NCBI GenBank assembly: GCA_040756735.1
Contig: JBFLYC010000003.1
Coordinates: 124,001 to 188,000 of the forward strand
Source of the DNA: JBFLYC01 sp040756735
GTDB taxonomy: Bacteria; Bacillota; DSM-16504; Desulfitibacterales; Desulfitibacteraceae
Length of the DNA stretch: 64,000 nucleotides
Reading direction: 5' to 3'
Made by a program: the position numbers and the translations under genes. A model generated the notes under the pieces. It was not told where the DNA came from, did no database searches, and worked only from the letters and a program-made list of their open reading frames with translations. The stretch's first letter is position 1. The number at the start of each line of letters is the position of its first letter. Shown in pieces: positions 50,542 to 60,385 of this stretch.

Positions 50542-51078
50542 TTAATAGTTTTCAGCTAATATCTGATAAAATCCTTGGGGATGAACACAAGCAGGACATA
50601 CCAGGGGCGCTTCCTTTCCTATATGAACGTAACCGCAGTTTCTGCAATGCCATTTCACTTCTTCATCACGTTTAAATACTTTTCCTTCTCTAATATTTTT
50701 TAATAATGCTTGAAACCTTTTTTCATGCTCTTCTTCTACTTCGCCTGTTTCCTTAAAAAACTCGGCAATTTCATCAAAGCCTTCTTCTAATGCTTCCTTC
50801 TCCATACGTTTATACATTTCCGTCCATTCATAATTTTCACCCCTGGCGGCTTCTTCTAGATTCTTTTCGGTAGATGCTATTCCATCCAAAAACTTGAAAG
50901 CCCTTTTAGCATGTTCCTTCTCATTTTCAGCAGTTTCCAGAAAAATCCCTGCTATCTGCTCATATCCTTCCTTTTTTGCAACACTCGCCCAATAAGTGTA
51001 TTTGTTTCGTGCTTGAGATTCGCCAGCAAATGCCTCCAAAAGATTCTTTTCGGTTTTAGTACCTTTTAGATCTTTCAA
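50542..51078 (-). CDS. rbr: Rubrerythrin
   Basis: A 178-residue protein. The N-terminal four-helix di-iron domain has the paired metal motifs EAFAGESQARNKYTYW and ETAENEKEHAKRAF, then EEAARGENYEW and TGEVEEEHEKRF. The C-terminal rubredoxin-like site has two CxxC pairs (WHCRNCGYVHIG; LVCPACVHPQGF). It reduces hydrogen peroxide in anaerobes using rubredoxin or NADH-linked electrons. It is a single gene with its own terminator. The last cysteine knot reads CPACVHP rather than the common CPACxHPQ with minor variation. Confidence 0.96.
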   Translation of the reverse strand: MKDLKGTKTEKNLLEAFAGESQARNKYTYWASVAKKEGYEQIAGIFLETAENEKEHAKRAFKFLDGIASTEKNLEEAARGENYEWTEMYKRMEKEALEEGFDEIAEFFKETGEVEEEHEKRFQALLKNIREGKVFKRDEEVKWHCRNCGYVHIGKEAPLVCPACVHPQGFYQILAENY

Positions 51079-51228
51079 TAATAACCCTCCCTTAGAATAT
51101 TTTGGATTAATTTTATCACATTTTCTCCTTATCTGTAAAACAAAACTAAAAGTTCACGCTACAACTAACGTGAACTTTACATTTTTCAAGCCTGTTGGAT
51201 ACTACCTTCCCTCAAGGCCCAGTAAGCA

Positions 51229-52677
51229 TTAAAGACTGTCTCCAAAGTCCTGTTTAAACTTTGCAGCAAGCTTTGTCTGCCAATCTGTAACTGTTGTCAG
51301 TTTGCCAAAGAAGAAACGTAATATTTTGGGTTCTTCCACAAAGGTTAATCCACCAACCAGTTTCCTGTTTTCATAAAGCCACCTGATACGGTCAATGGCA
51401 TAATTGACCTGGGAAAGAGTAAAGACACGTCGAGGCAGCGCCAGGCGCAAAAGCTCCATATTTGCAAAAGTCTCATTTCCCTCCTCATCCCTTTGTTCTG
51501 AGAGTGTGCCTCGTTCCATTCCACGAACACCGCTTACTATATACAGGGCTGATGCAAGTGCACCTGCAGGATACTGACTTTGTGGAACATGCTCAAGAAA
51601 TTCCATGGCATTGACATGACATCCTAAACCTCCTGCGGGTGTCACAACTGGCACACCTTTCTTCTGGAGTTCCTTTACCATGTATTCAATAAACTGCGGT
51701 CCCTGGTTTATCATATTTTCATCCATGGTCTCCTCCAGGCCAACGGCAATAGCTTCGATTTCACGAACAGACATGCCTCCATATGTGAGAAAACCTTCAT
51801 ATAGCGTTATAAGCTCTCGGAGTTTCAAATATACATCCTCGTTATTGGTGCACATACCACCTCCACGAGCACAACCGAGCTTACGTGCCGAGAAGTAGAT
51901 AACATCAGAAAGGTCCGCCATGGCACGAGTAATCTCTCTAATACTCATATTCTTGCAGCTTTCCTCTCGGGTCTTTATGAAATAAAGGTTATCTGCTAAT
52001 AGGCTGGCATCTAATACAATCATAATACCAGACTCTTTGCAGACTTTGTTTACTTCCCTCATGTTCTCAAGGGAGAAAGGCTGACCCCCTATGAGGTTGG
52101 TCCCTGCTTCTAAACGAACAAAAGCTATTCTTTCAGCACCATACTTCTTAATTAACTGTTTCAGTTTTTCAACATCCATGTTGCCTTTAAATGGATAATT
52201 ACTATTTACATTCAAACCCTCATCTATGATAATTTCCTCCACTAAACCGCCGTTTAGGACAACATGAGCTTTTGAAGTAGTAAAGTGATAATTCATGGGA
52301 ACTATGCTTCCAGGCTTTACATAGACTTGAGAAAGAATATTTTCACATGCTCTCCCCTGATGAGCGGGAAGAAAATATCTTGTCCCAAAAATTTCCTTAA
52401 TTTTATTTTCAAGCTTTGTAAAGGTCTCAGAGCCGGCATAGCTGTCATCTGCCTCCATCATTGCTGCCAGCTGCTTATCGCTCATGGCGTTTACCCCGCT
52501 ATCAGTAAGCATGTCCATAAAAACATCACGGTTGTTCAATAAAAATGTATTATTCCCAGCTTTGTCAATAGCTTCTAAACGCTGTTCTATCGGTATAAGG
52601 TTCAATTTCTGTACAATTCGCACCTTATGCATTTCCAGAGGCACATTGCCTCCATAGTAGAACTTAACATCAGACAT
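51229..52677 (-). CDS. Tyrosine phenol-lyase/tryptophanase family beta-eliminating lyase
   Basis: A 482-residue PLP enzyme. Landmarks: DVFMDMLTDSGVNAMSDKQ, SYAGSETFTKLE, FLPAHQGRACENIL, IVLDASLLADN (PLP Asp) and the Schiff-base Lys in YFSARKLGCARGGG. Near the C-terminus VRGMERG aligns with the SMERG stretch of Citrobacter tyrosine phenol-lyase, whose Arg (381) binds the phenol hydroxyl; E. coli tryptophanase has VEIG there. That favours tyrosine as substrate, giving phenol, pyruvate and ammonia. Single gene. Confidence 0.85.
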   Translation of the reverse strand: MSDVKFYYGGNVPLEMHKVRIVQKLNLIPIEQRLEAIDKAGNNTFLLNNRDVFMDMLTDSGVNAMSDKQLAAMMEADDSYAGSETFTKLENKIKEIFGTRYFLPAHQGRACENILSQVYVKPGSIVPMNYHFTTSKAHVVLNGGLVEEIIIDEGLNVNSNYPFKGNMDVEKLKQLIKKYGAERIAFVRLEAGTNLIGGQPFSLENMREVNKVCKESGIMIVLDASLLADNLYFIKTREESCKNMSIREITRAMADLSDVIYFSARKLGCARGGGMCTNNEDVYLKLRELITLYEGFLTYGGMSVREIEAIAVGLEETMDENMINQGPQFIEYMVKELQKKGVPVVTPAGGLGCHVNAMEFLEHVPQSQYPAGALASALYIVSGVRGMERGTLSEQRDEEGNETFANMELLRLALPRRVFTLSQVNYAIDRIRWLYENRKLVGGLTFVEEPKILRFFFGKLTTVTDWQTKLAAKFKQDFGDSL

Positions 52678-52845
52678 TGCTTCATCCCCCTATTTTTTGT
52701 CAATTATGCTTAAACTGCTGATATTACACATCTTTTATCATAGATCATACTACCCATAGATAATACTGTTGGCGCCATCCTTCCCCCTTTTTATGCAGTA
52801 TCCTCCACTGCCAATATTCTTGCTTTTGCTTAGTAACCTAAAAGT

Positions 52846-52867
52846 AAAAATACCCTCTGCAGGGTAT
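52846..52867 (-). terminator. Possible attenuator ahead of the lyase gene
   Basis: ATACCC/GGGTAT perfect hairpin followed by TTTTT on the minus strand, about 170 bases before the lyase start. It could be an attenuator like those of tna operons or end an upstream short transcript. I see no leader peptide with confidence. Confidence 0.5.
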
Positions 52868-53261
52868 CAGGTAGGCATAACACAACCAATAAATAATAGA
52901 CCATACTATTAATTACCTACCATCATACCATTCTGCTATAAATCATATTCTAAAGTAAAACAGAGTAATCTTCAATACCAACCTTTCCCAGAAAACAACT
53001 TTCCCAAAAACCCTCTGCATCCATTTGCTTCTTTCTTTTCTTACGGTCATTACTTTCTTGACAGCTAGATACTCACTCACTATTTTTCCGGTTTTTTTGT
53101 TAATAACCCACTTACTTGCTCTTCTGTTCTTCCATGAGCTTGTCCTCCATTTCGAGATTTTTTAATCTGGGAAATGAAGAACAAGCGGAGGGGAACGGCG
53201 CCTTGCCGATTGAGCAAGGCGTCTATTTGTTGTTTTCAGTCGAAAACATAAGATTTTTGTC

Positions 53262-53304
53262 AAAAAAGAAAACCGCAATCTGCAAGCTGCAAACTGCGGT
53301 TTTC
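53262..53304 (-). terminator. Terminator downstream of the 53.4 kb small frame
   Basis: GAAAACCGCA paired with TGCGGTTTTC around a CTGCAAG/CTTGCAG-like inner region, then TTTTTTG on the minus strand. It ends the transcript started near riboswitch E. Another GCGCCTTGC/GCAAGGCGT hairpin is at 53207-53232. Confidence 0.7.
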
Positions 53305-53338
53305 CAGTCAATATAAGCTGGACTGCCAAATGAAAAAT

Positions 53339-53467
53339 CTAAAGAACGCGCATAAAGCCATAAGGCTGGAAGGTGCATATTCCAACCGAGAGAAATAATT
53401 CTTGCGCGGTAGATGCCTTGATAGCACGCAAATTCAGCTACTCCAACCTCTCAATAGATTTTTTCAT
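53339..53467 (-). pseudogene. Small broken frame downstream of riboswitch E
   Basis: A GGGAGGG site precedes ATG 53467, which opens KKSIERLE and meets a TAG; the same frame continues LNLRAIKASTAQELFLSVGIC to TAG 53339. It is the only candidate target of riboswitch E. I do not recognise it. The rest of the 52678-53550 interval is gene-free. Confidence 0.3.
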
Positions 53468-53547
53468 GTGTCAGCCCTCCCGGTGCTTGTAAACAGTGTC
53501 AAGATTTACATGAGTGTCGTATTTTGCCGAAAATTATCCGCCTTGGC

Positions 53548-53583
53548 AAACAAAAAACCCGCCGCTAAAAAGGGCAGGTTTAA
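53548..53583 (-). terminator. Terminator as expression platform of riboswitch E
   Basis: AAACCTGCC pairs with GGCGGGTTT around a short loop, followed by TTTTTTG on the minus strand, directly after riboswitch E. Confidence 0.75.
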
Positions 53584-53596
53584 TTACACAGTCTTT

Positions 53597-53680
53597 GCGG
53601 CAACCAGGCTGTCTTAGCGCGTTTTAGCGCCTTAGACCCTATGGCTTTGCATCCCGGCCTTTAGGCAGGTTTGCCCTTGT
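53597..53680 (-). ncRNA. c-di-GMP-I riboswitch E, no intact target
   Basis: Minus-strand GGCAAACCTGCCTAAAGG, CCGGGATGCAAAGCC, GGGTCTAAGGC and CAGCCTGGTTGCC fit GEMM-I, with a TAAA instead of GAAA tetraloop and GATGC for GACGC. Next on the strand is a terminator and then only a small broken frame. Confidence 0.82.
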
Positions 53681-53852
53681 CACGGATATTATGTTGATGT
53701 TAACGAAGAAGTTCCAGCTTATAGGTGAGCCTGGACCGCTTGGAACAAAAGCATTTCTCTTTGAAAAAAGCGGAGATAATGCTTGAGGCCGCAGTCCTCT
53801 TTTTTACCGCGGCCTCAAGGTATTAGCTTATTTCTATTGGTGAAGCTTATCT

Positions 53853-54748
53853 TTAGTATTTATTGTAGATCCGGTACAGGAACACGGCTGCTTCCGCCCT
53901 TGTGGTATTTGCGCGGGGGTTCAGCCTGTCCCCGGAGCCCGCAATCAGGCCTTCTTTGACCAGGGCGGCTAGGCTGTTGGCCGCATAATCGGCGATGTCC
54001 CCCTTGTCGCTGAATTTATCCAGTACAGTGGAGCCGCCTGCCGCCTTGAGTCCTTTGTATTTCTCCAGCGCCCTGGCCGTCAGCACCATCATGTCCTGCC
54101 TGGAGATATTCTCCCTCGGGTTAAAGCGGTTGTTCCCGCTGCCCGCGGCAATGCCCAGCTTTTTGGCGATGCCCACGGCTTCATAATAGTAGGCGCCAGG
54201 CTCTACGTCGTCGAAGCTGCCGTCGAATTCCGCCGTCAGTCCCAGGGTCTTGATCAGCAGCACCAGGTAATCGGCCCTGGTGATATTTGCAGCGGGGGAG
54301 AAGGAGTTCTCTCCTGTGCCGGTGATGATTCCCTTGGAGGCCATAATCTCAATGGGTTTTCTGGCCCATTCCTCGCCGCCCAGGTCGCCGAATGTCTTAT
54401 GCACATAAGCTACGGCGTAGTAGCTGAAATGGGTGGTGGTGAAGGTTACGGTTCCTGTGGTCGGGTCGTAGCGCCCGTTGGGTACGGAAACCACATTACC
54501 GCTGCCGTCAATGTACCAGACGACGATATGCTCGGGATCGGCCAGCTCCGCCGCTGTCGGGGTGTATGGTATGCTTACCGTCACCGGCGCGCTTGGGTTG
54601 TTCCACTCGGTCTGCGCTTCGCCCAGGGTCAGGGTGAGCTGGACAATAGGCCGGTCGCCGATGGCTGTTTTTACTTCATCCGGCAGGCCGGACTTGTCGC
54701 CCTGGGCAATTGTGATGCCTGCCTTCTTTCCTTCCGTTCCCGACATTT
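53853..54748 (-). pseudogene. C-terminal part of an S-layer-homology surface protein
   Basis: The frame (about 298 residues of real family sequence) has a beta-rich domain (IPYTPTAAELADPEHIVVWYIDGSGNVV...FTTTHFSYYAVAY), then three SLH repeats (FGDLGGEEWARKPIEIMASKGIITGTGENSFSPAANITRADYL, FDDVEPGAYYYEAVGIAKKLGI, FSDKGDIADYAANSLAALVKEGLI) that bind pyruvylated wall polymers. It is cut at about 54748 where response-regulator sequence on the other strand begins, so start and signal peptide are gone. GC content is much higher than around it (about 60%). Confidence 0.82.
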
Positions 54749-54947
54749 TTTTCTGGCCCAGAACCCCAACCGGTACTTCAGTTCCGACCAATTGATCGAG
54801 GCGGTGTGGAATCATCCCCTATCCATCAGCCAGAAGGCTTTGATGACCCATATCAGCAACCTGCGCAAAAAGCTGGGGGAGGACCCCAACAGCCCCAGGT
54901 ACATTGCCACGCTGAAAGGGGTCGGCTATATGTTCAGCAGCCGCTAG
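54747..54947 (+). pseudogene. DNA-binding domain fragment of an OmpR-family response regulator
   Basis: The plus strand encodes FLAQNPNRYFSSDQLIEAVW...ALMTHISNLRKKLGEDPNSPRYIATLKGVGYMFSSR to a TAG at 54945, the typical C-terminal winged helix of OmpR/PhoB regulators. The receiver domain is missing. It abuts the SLH fragment head to head at about 54747, so both were cut by one rearrangement. The following 54948-55325 shows no gene I can support. Confidence 0.82.
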
Positions 54948-55325
54948 ACGCGCTGCATATGTATCCTGTTCTCACTTAAACTGTTCAAGCAAATAGTGAA
55001 TCTCCTTCAACGAGCTCCTTCGCTCTTGATAGTTTCATACAGCATAGCGTATTCACACTGCTTCGCTCCTTTGTCCAAAAGGCTTCTAAGTGATATCGTT
55101 TTTTGCCCCGGCGCCGCTTTGTTTAGAACAGCCGTTGACAAAACTAAAAATCCCATTGTATCTTCTTTACATAAAGTTCTTCCTATACCATTCATGCAAA
55201 TTCTCAGTAGTTTGTATAATTTTCGCTATTGTTGCGCCATCGCAAACGAATTTATAATATTTATCTCGGAAGTCATCAATTATACATATTTTTTTATACT
55301 ATAACTAATGATGCCAGCCACTATA

Positions 55326-56975
55326 CTATTCGCATTCTTCTTCTACACGCACGCAACTCCTGCCGGCAGCCTTTGCCTCATACATCATGTTGTCTGCCTT
55401 ATTCACCAATGTATCAACCGTATCTCCGGAGCAGTAACCGGCAACTCCGAAACTGGCAGTGACCCTGCCTACACCCGGCATATCCATTTGGCTTAGACTT
55501 TCCCGCAGTTCTTCCGCTAAACAGGCCGCATTTTTTACCGTTGTATCCGGCAGGAGTATGACAAATTCCTCTCCGCCCCAGCGGGCCAGGGTATCTATTT
55601 TGCGGATCCTGTGCTTAATCATTTCTGTCATGCTTTTAAGGACCAAATCACCGGCGTTATGGCCAAAGTTGTCGTTGATTCTCTTAAAGCGGTCTATATC
55701 CAGCATGATCAGGGAAAACTTGCTGCCTGACCGCTTGGCGCGCTCAATTTCTTCTTCCAGTTTTTGCACAAAATAGCGGCGGTTATACATTTTCGTCAGA
55801 GGGTCAGTTATTGTCAACAGATATACCTGTTCCGCTGCCTTTTTTCGTTCACCTATATCGCGCACAACTCCAACCGTATACAAACCTTCTTTCATTCTTA
55901 CGGCTGTAAGAGTAAGTTCCACATCCAGGATTTCCCCTGCTTTATTTTTTGCTTTAAGTTCTACGTTTTTTCCAATGTTATTGCCTTCCCCGGTTGATTG
56001 GAAATGAATAAAACTATTTTTATAGGCTCTAAAGCTTTCTTCATCCAAGACTACCAGCCTGTGCAAGTCTTTGCCCAGAATTTCTTCCTGCAAATAACCG
56101 AAAAGCTTTTCCGCTGGCGGATTCCAAAATGCTACCATTCCTTTATCATTTAACATAATGATGGCTTCTCCTGCTGATTGGGTAACCGCACTCAAAAGAG
56201 CTTCTCTTTCCCGCAAGTCTTCTTCTAGTTTCCTCCGCTCTGTCAAATCGGCAACCAGAGCCATACAAACTTTTTTTCCCCTGTACGAATAAAGCTGCAG
56301 GTTTACTTCGACCGGATAAGACGAACCATCCTTGCGGCGGTGTATGGTATTGAAGGATAACCTCTCTTTTTCTCCTTTTAGCAGGGTCTCAATGAGCTTC
56401 CTAAAAATTTGCGCCTCTATTTCCGGCTTTATATCAAGGGGGGTCATGTTTCTAAGTTCTGCCATGGTATATCCCAGATTTTCTCTGGCGCCGCGATTTA
56501 CCATGATAAACTCTAAAGTTTCCGGATCGAAAATATAGATTTCATTCATGGAATGTTCCACAATCTGCTGGTACAGACCGGTACGCATACTTTCTCCATG
56601 AAGTTTCAGTGCCATATCAATTACAGTAATTAGAATATGTTCACCGGCATTTTTCGCCACAAAACCATACTTTGCAACAGAACGGATTTTTCCAATAATT
56701 TTTTCCTCAGTATGAGCGGAAAGAAAAACTACTGGAAGGTCACAGTACTGCTGGATTTCAGTCGCCGTTTCCGCTCCATCCATTCCTTTTCCCAGCTCTA
56801 TGTCCATCAGGATAAGGTCATAACACAGCCCCTGGCAACTTTTTATTTTCCACAGGGCTTCTTCGCCGCTTCGGACAATCTCCGTGTTATAACCATTTCT
56901 TTTTAACATGTCGGAAACTATAGCTGCACTTGTTTCGTTGTCGTCGACAATCAGAATTCTTTTTTGGGATTGCAT
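55326..56975 (-). CDS. Response regulator-PAS-PAS-GGDEF diguanylate cyclase
   Basis: About 549 residues from ATG 56975, with TTGGAGGTG ahead. Residues 1-125 are a receiver domain (ILIVDDNE, phospho-acceptor Asp in LILMDIE, then SAHTEE). Two PAS domains follow (about 135-245 and 260-375). The GGDEF domain (385-549) has LTKMYNRRYF, an intact active site WGGEEF and the RKID inhibitory site five residues before it. It makes c-di-GMP under phosphorylation control and should be product-inhibited. The GGDEF-EAL gene lies 50 bases upstream. Together they can set local c-di-GMP for the riboswitches. Confidence 0.93.
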   Translation of the reverse strand: MQSQKRILIVDDNETSAAIVSDMLKRNGYNTEIVRSGEEALWKIKSCQGLCYDLILMDIELGKGMDGAETATEIQQYCDLPVVFLSAHTEEKIIGKIRSVAKYGFVAKNAGEHILITVIDMALKLHGESMRTGLYQQIVEHSMNEIYIFDPETLEFIMVNRGARENLGYTMAELRNMTPLDIKPEIEAQIFRKLIETLLKGEKERLSFNTIHRRKDGSSYPVEVNLQLYSYRGKKVCMALVADLTERRKLEEDLREREALLSAVTQSAGEAIIMLNDKGMVAFWNPPAEKLFGYLQEEILGKDLHRLVVLDEESFRAYKNSFIHFQSTGEGNNIGKNVELKAKNKAGEILDVELTLTAVRMKEGLYTVGVVRDIGERKKAAEQVYLLTITDPLTKMYNRRYFVQKLEEEIERAKRSGSKFSLIMLDIDRFKRINDNFGHNAGDLVLKSMTEMIKHRIRKIDTLARWGGEEFVILLPDTTVKNAACLAEELRESLSQMDMPGVGRVTASFGVAGYCSGDTVDTLVNKADNMMYEAKAAGRSCVRVEEECE

Positions 56976-57025
56976 CTTCCAAAAAAACACCTCCAAAAAC
57001 AGCCAATCCAATACCTGCTCTTCTA

Positions 57026-58753
57026 TCAATTTTTATACGTCGCCACATACTGCCCTTGCCAGTACTTCTCAAAATCAGCAATTGGCATAGGCTTTGCCCA
57101 AAAATATCCCTGTCCGTATTCACAATTTATATTCTTTAAGAAATTTACCTGTTCCTCTGTCTCAACCCCTTCTACAATAACGGTTAACCCTAATTCTCTA
57201 GCCATTGGTATTACTGTTCTGATTATTTTCTCATCCCTGCTTTTCCCTATATTGTTTATAAAGATTTTATCGATTTTTAATTTATCTACCTCTAAGTTTA
57301 AAAGCATAGCCAAGGAGGAATAACCCGTTCCAAAATCGTCCATGGCTATTTTTATCCCCAGTCCTTTTATTTTTCGCAGGTTATCAGCAATTACCTCCAT
57401 ATTGCCCGTCGAAACGCTCTCAGTGATTTCAAATTCCAAGTTATTACCTTCTATGGCGTAAGAAGCAATAATATTCTCAACCTCTCGGGCAAAGTTTTTG
57501 TTTTCCAGCTGTTTTATTGAGATATTAACGGCTATGGGAAGGGGATTCCCTTCTTTATTCCGGGAACTTTGAATAAAACGGCACACCTCTTTCAGAACGT
57601 ATGTACCGATCTCGTGGATCAAGCCCGTTTCTTCTGCTAAGGGAATAAACTTATACGGCGGTACAAGACCAAAAACTTCATTTTCCCATCTTACAAGCGC
57701 TTCTGCAGCCATCAGCCTGTTTTCAGCAATATGAAAAACAGGCTGCAAATGAACGCTCAATTCCTTGTTCTCCACTGCCTTCTTCAAATGGTTTCCCAGC
57801 AAAAAACGCTCTTGAATTTCTTTTTCCATATCTGCTTCAAAAAACCTTATCTTATTGTTCCCGTCTCCGGCTTCTTTCGCCTTGTACATGGCAATATCAG
57901 CATTTTTCAGCAAAGTGCCGGCATCTTCTCCATCGGCAGGGTAACAGGCAATCCCTATGCTGGCTGACAAATAAAACTCATGATTATCGATGACACAAGC
58001 AGTCTTTAATCTCTGTAGCAATCGCTGCGCCAAGGTGTACAGTTCATCTTTTGAACAAGCAGGAGAAACGATTAGGGCAAATTCGTCACCGCCGTACCTG
58101 GCAAGCAAGCAGTTTTCGGGGACTGCTTCTTTTAGCCGTCTCGCAGCCTCTTCAATAACCCTGTCGCCTGTCAGATGACCCAATGTGTCGTTTATTTCTT
58201 TAAAATTGTCAAAGTCTATAAAAAGCAGGGCAAACCTGTTTTTTCTCATGTATGAAGCTTGGATATGCCTGTCCAGCTGCTCCACAAAATATTTCCTATT
58301 GTATAAGCCTGTTAAATAATCCCTAACGGCAAGATTTTTCATCTCGTAAAATAGTTTTGCCGTCTTGTTTTTAAGCTTTTCTACATGATCTATATCCTTT
58401 ACAGTAGCAAAAACTAAGCCTTTTTCTGCAAACAATTCTACTTCTGCCAAAAATTTCTTTGCACCCTTCCTCTGATGCACCCAACGAAAACGGTAGTAAC
58501 CCGATTCTTTTGCCTTATTGATCATTTCTCTGCCTTTAACGACCGAGCTTGACCCATCAGGCTGAATTGCGGGCGATAAAGAGTATGGCGTCAAACCCAG
58601 CAGCTCTTCTTTTTTCTGATAACCGAAGAATGTCAAGGCTTTTTGGTTGCAAAGGACTATCCTTTCCCCTTCTATAACATAAAAAGGGAGGGAAAAATAT
58701 TCTATTATCTCATATGCAGTTATTTTCGTAATCTTATCGTCTTTGCTTTGCAC
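57026..58753 (-). CDS. PAS-GGDEF-EAL c-di-GMP turnover protein
   Basis: A 575-residue protein: PAS (10-125), GGDEF (140-300) with intact YGGDEF and LTGLYNRKYF, and EAL (315-570) with AEALVRW, the metal-site EITES, DDFGTGYSS, KIDKIF, EGVETEEQ and QGYFWAKPMP all present. So both cyclase and phosphodiesterase sites look functional. There is no membrane segment, so sensing is cytoplasmic. It is the first of two genes in one unit with the response-regulator cyclase, and stands 70 bases after the chemoreceptor gene. Confidence 0.93.
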   Translation of the reverse strand: MQSKDDKITKITAYEIIEYFSLPFYVIEGERIVLCNQKALTFFGYQKKEELLGLTPYSLSPAIQPDGSSSVVKGREMINKAKESGYYRFRWVHQRKGAKKFLAEVELFAEKGLVFATVKDIDHVEKLKNKTAKLFYEMKNLAVRDYLTGLYNRKYFVEQLDRHIQASYMRKNRFALLFIDFDNFKEINDTLGHLTGDRVIEEAARRLKEAVPENCLLARYGGDEFALIVSPACSKDELYTLAQRLLQRLKTACVIDNHEFYLSASIGIACYPADGEDAGTLLKNADIAMYKAKEAGDGNNKIRFFEADMEKEIQERFLLGNHLKKAVENKELSVHLQPVFHIAENRLMAAEALVRWENEVFGLVPPYKFIPLAEETGLIHEIGTYVLKEVCRFIQSSRNKEGNPLPIAVNISIKQLENKNFAREVENIIASYAIEGNNLEFEITESVSTGNMEVIADNLRKIKGLGIKIAMDDFGTGYSSLAMLLNLEVDKLKIDKIFINNIGKSRDEKIIRTVIPMARELGLTVIVEGVETEEQVNFLKNINCEYGQGYFWAKPMPIADFEKYWQGQYVATYKN

Positions 58754-58823
58754 TTATCTCCCCACCTTTTGCAAATTTTTGGGACTTTTAAACAGCAGAA
58801 CCGAAAATTCTGCTGCTTTGACA

Positions 58824-60018
58824 TCACACCTTGAACCTGTTTACAGTATTCATTAAGCCTTCAGCAATGGAAGCCAGGTTTTGAGCTGTGGAAGCCACTT
58901 CTTCCGAAGAAGCTGTGACCTCTTCTGTTGCCGCAGAGTTTTTTTCCGTGACGGCGCTGACCTGTTCCGCCCTGGTCATAACCTGATCCTTGGATTTGAC
59001 TATTTCATCCATGGCGCTGTAGGTTTTCTTCATGAGCGGGGCAATATTTTCAACGGAAAGGATGATGTCGCCAAAGGATTGCACCATATGCTCTACGGAC
59101 TGGGCCTGGCTTTTGATGAAGCCCTCCACATCTTCCGAGGTTTTGATGACTTCATCAGTATCTTTATTGATGGATACCACCAGGCTGGTAATTTCGCTGG
59201 CTGATTTTCGCGATTCTTCTGCCAGCTTTCGAACTTCTTCCGCAACCACTGCAAAGCCTCTGCCGTGTTCACCCGCTCTGGCCGCTTCAATGGCTGCGTT
59301 CAGGGCAAGCAGGTTGGTCTGCTCCGCTATCCCGGTAATGATCTCCGCTATCCCGCTAATTTGCTTGACGGAGCCTGTCAGGTTTGTCACCTTGCTTACG
59401 ACCACTTCAAAGGAGTTCCTGATTTCATTGATGGATTTGATGAGCTTGTCCATTTCCTCCTTGCCTTTATTGGCCCTTTCGGCTGTGGTATCCGTCTCAT
59501 CCTTCACCTTTTGCAGTTCTTTGTAAACATTTTCGATATTCCTTGTCAACTCCGATAAGGAAGCAACAATCTCTTGAAGGTCCTGGGCCTGGGAAGTTGC
59601 TCCCTGGGCTACCTGTTGCATGGTAGTAGCCAGTTCCTGGGTGGCAGAGGTCATCTCTTCAGAAACAGCCGCCAGGCTTTGGGAATGCCCGGTGACATTC
59701 TCGGAATTTTCCCGTACTTCCTTAAATAACCAGATAAAGATTTTCTTAGCACTCTCGTAACCGCTGTTTGCCCTATTAACTACTCCTTTAGCTGTTTCAG
59801 CATTCAAGGCCACCAATTCATCGATGTTTTTCTGGACATCAGCTGCATATGCACTCAATTGATTGATTTGGGCCTCTGATGCAGCATTGCCGGTTTTTAA
59901 GGCTTCTAACAGCTCTGCTGCATCTTTTATATAGGATTTATAACCGCTTTCTATATTTTGCAGCAGCCTTCGCTCGTCCTCATTTAAAGTTAAACCATTA
60001 TATTCTTTTCTTCATTTT
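58824..60018 (-). pseudogene. Internally and N-terminally deleted methyl-accepting chemotaxis protein
   Basis: The signalling domain is complete, including the hairpin tip EQTNLLALNAAIEAARAGEHGRGFAVVAEEVRKLAEES. Ahead of it lies GLTLNEDERRLLQNIESGYKSYIKDAAELLEALKTGN...IDELVALN, the end of a 4HB_MCP sensor bundle. It then joins straight to KKIFIWLFKEVRENSENV. The second membrane helix, HAMP domain and the N-terminal anchor are missing. The frame is open from TGA 60019 with no clear start; a TTG at 59858 could serve. If made, it would be a soluble, unanchored kinase-control domain. Confidence 0.82.
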
Positions 60019-60207
60019 TGGGTGTAGAATTATTTTGTTACTCATTTTGAATAGTTGAAACAAAAATAAAAGGGCCTATTTTACACAGCTGAATATTACA
60101 TATTTTTCCAGCTAGTAAAAACAGGTCCCTCATCTTATTTAGATTATTTCTTGCATTTGTAGAGAAAATAGTTATTTTCCATTTTTTTATATTTAATACA
60201 GTTATTA

Positions 60208-60222
60208 CCCCCCCCCCCCCCC
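60208..60222. repeat. Poly-C run of 15
   Basis: Fifteen uninterrupted C in an AT-rich stretch between the chemoreceptor remnant and riboswitch F. Such long runs are unusual and prone to slippage or assembly error. Confidence 0.95.
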
Positions 60223-60385
60223 GTTTAGAACGTGTGTTCTGTATATTATATTTTTACATTTTGCCACTTTCATTTGAATTCAGTCCCTTCTTTTGGTCAT
60301 ATGCTCCGCCAAATATACTGTCAATGTCGTATTTCACCGTCCAGGTACAATTACTCTTTAGCCTCAAAATCAAGTATCTCCATAC

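Noticed and set aside
54399..54746. Plus-strand open frame before the response-regulator domain
   Set aside because: It is antisense to the SLH protein; only the part from 54747 has response-regulator similarity.
55007..55195. Short minus-strand frame in the 54948-55325 gap
   Set aside because: No ribosome site, no recognisable family, and irregular codon use.
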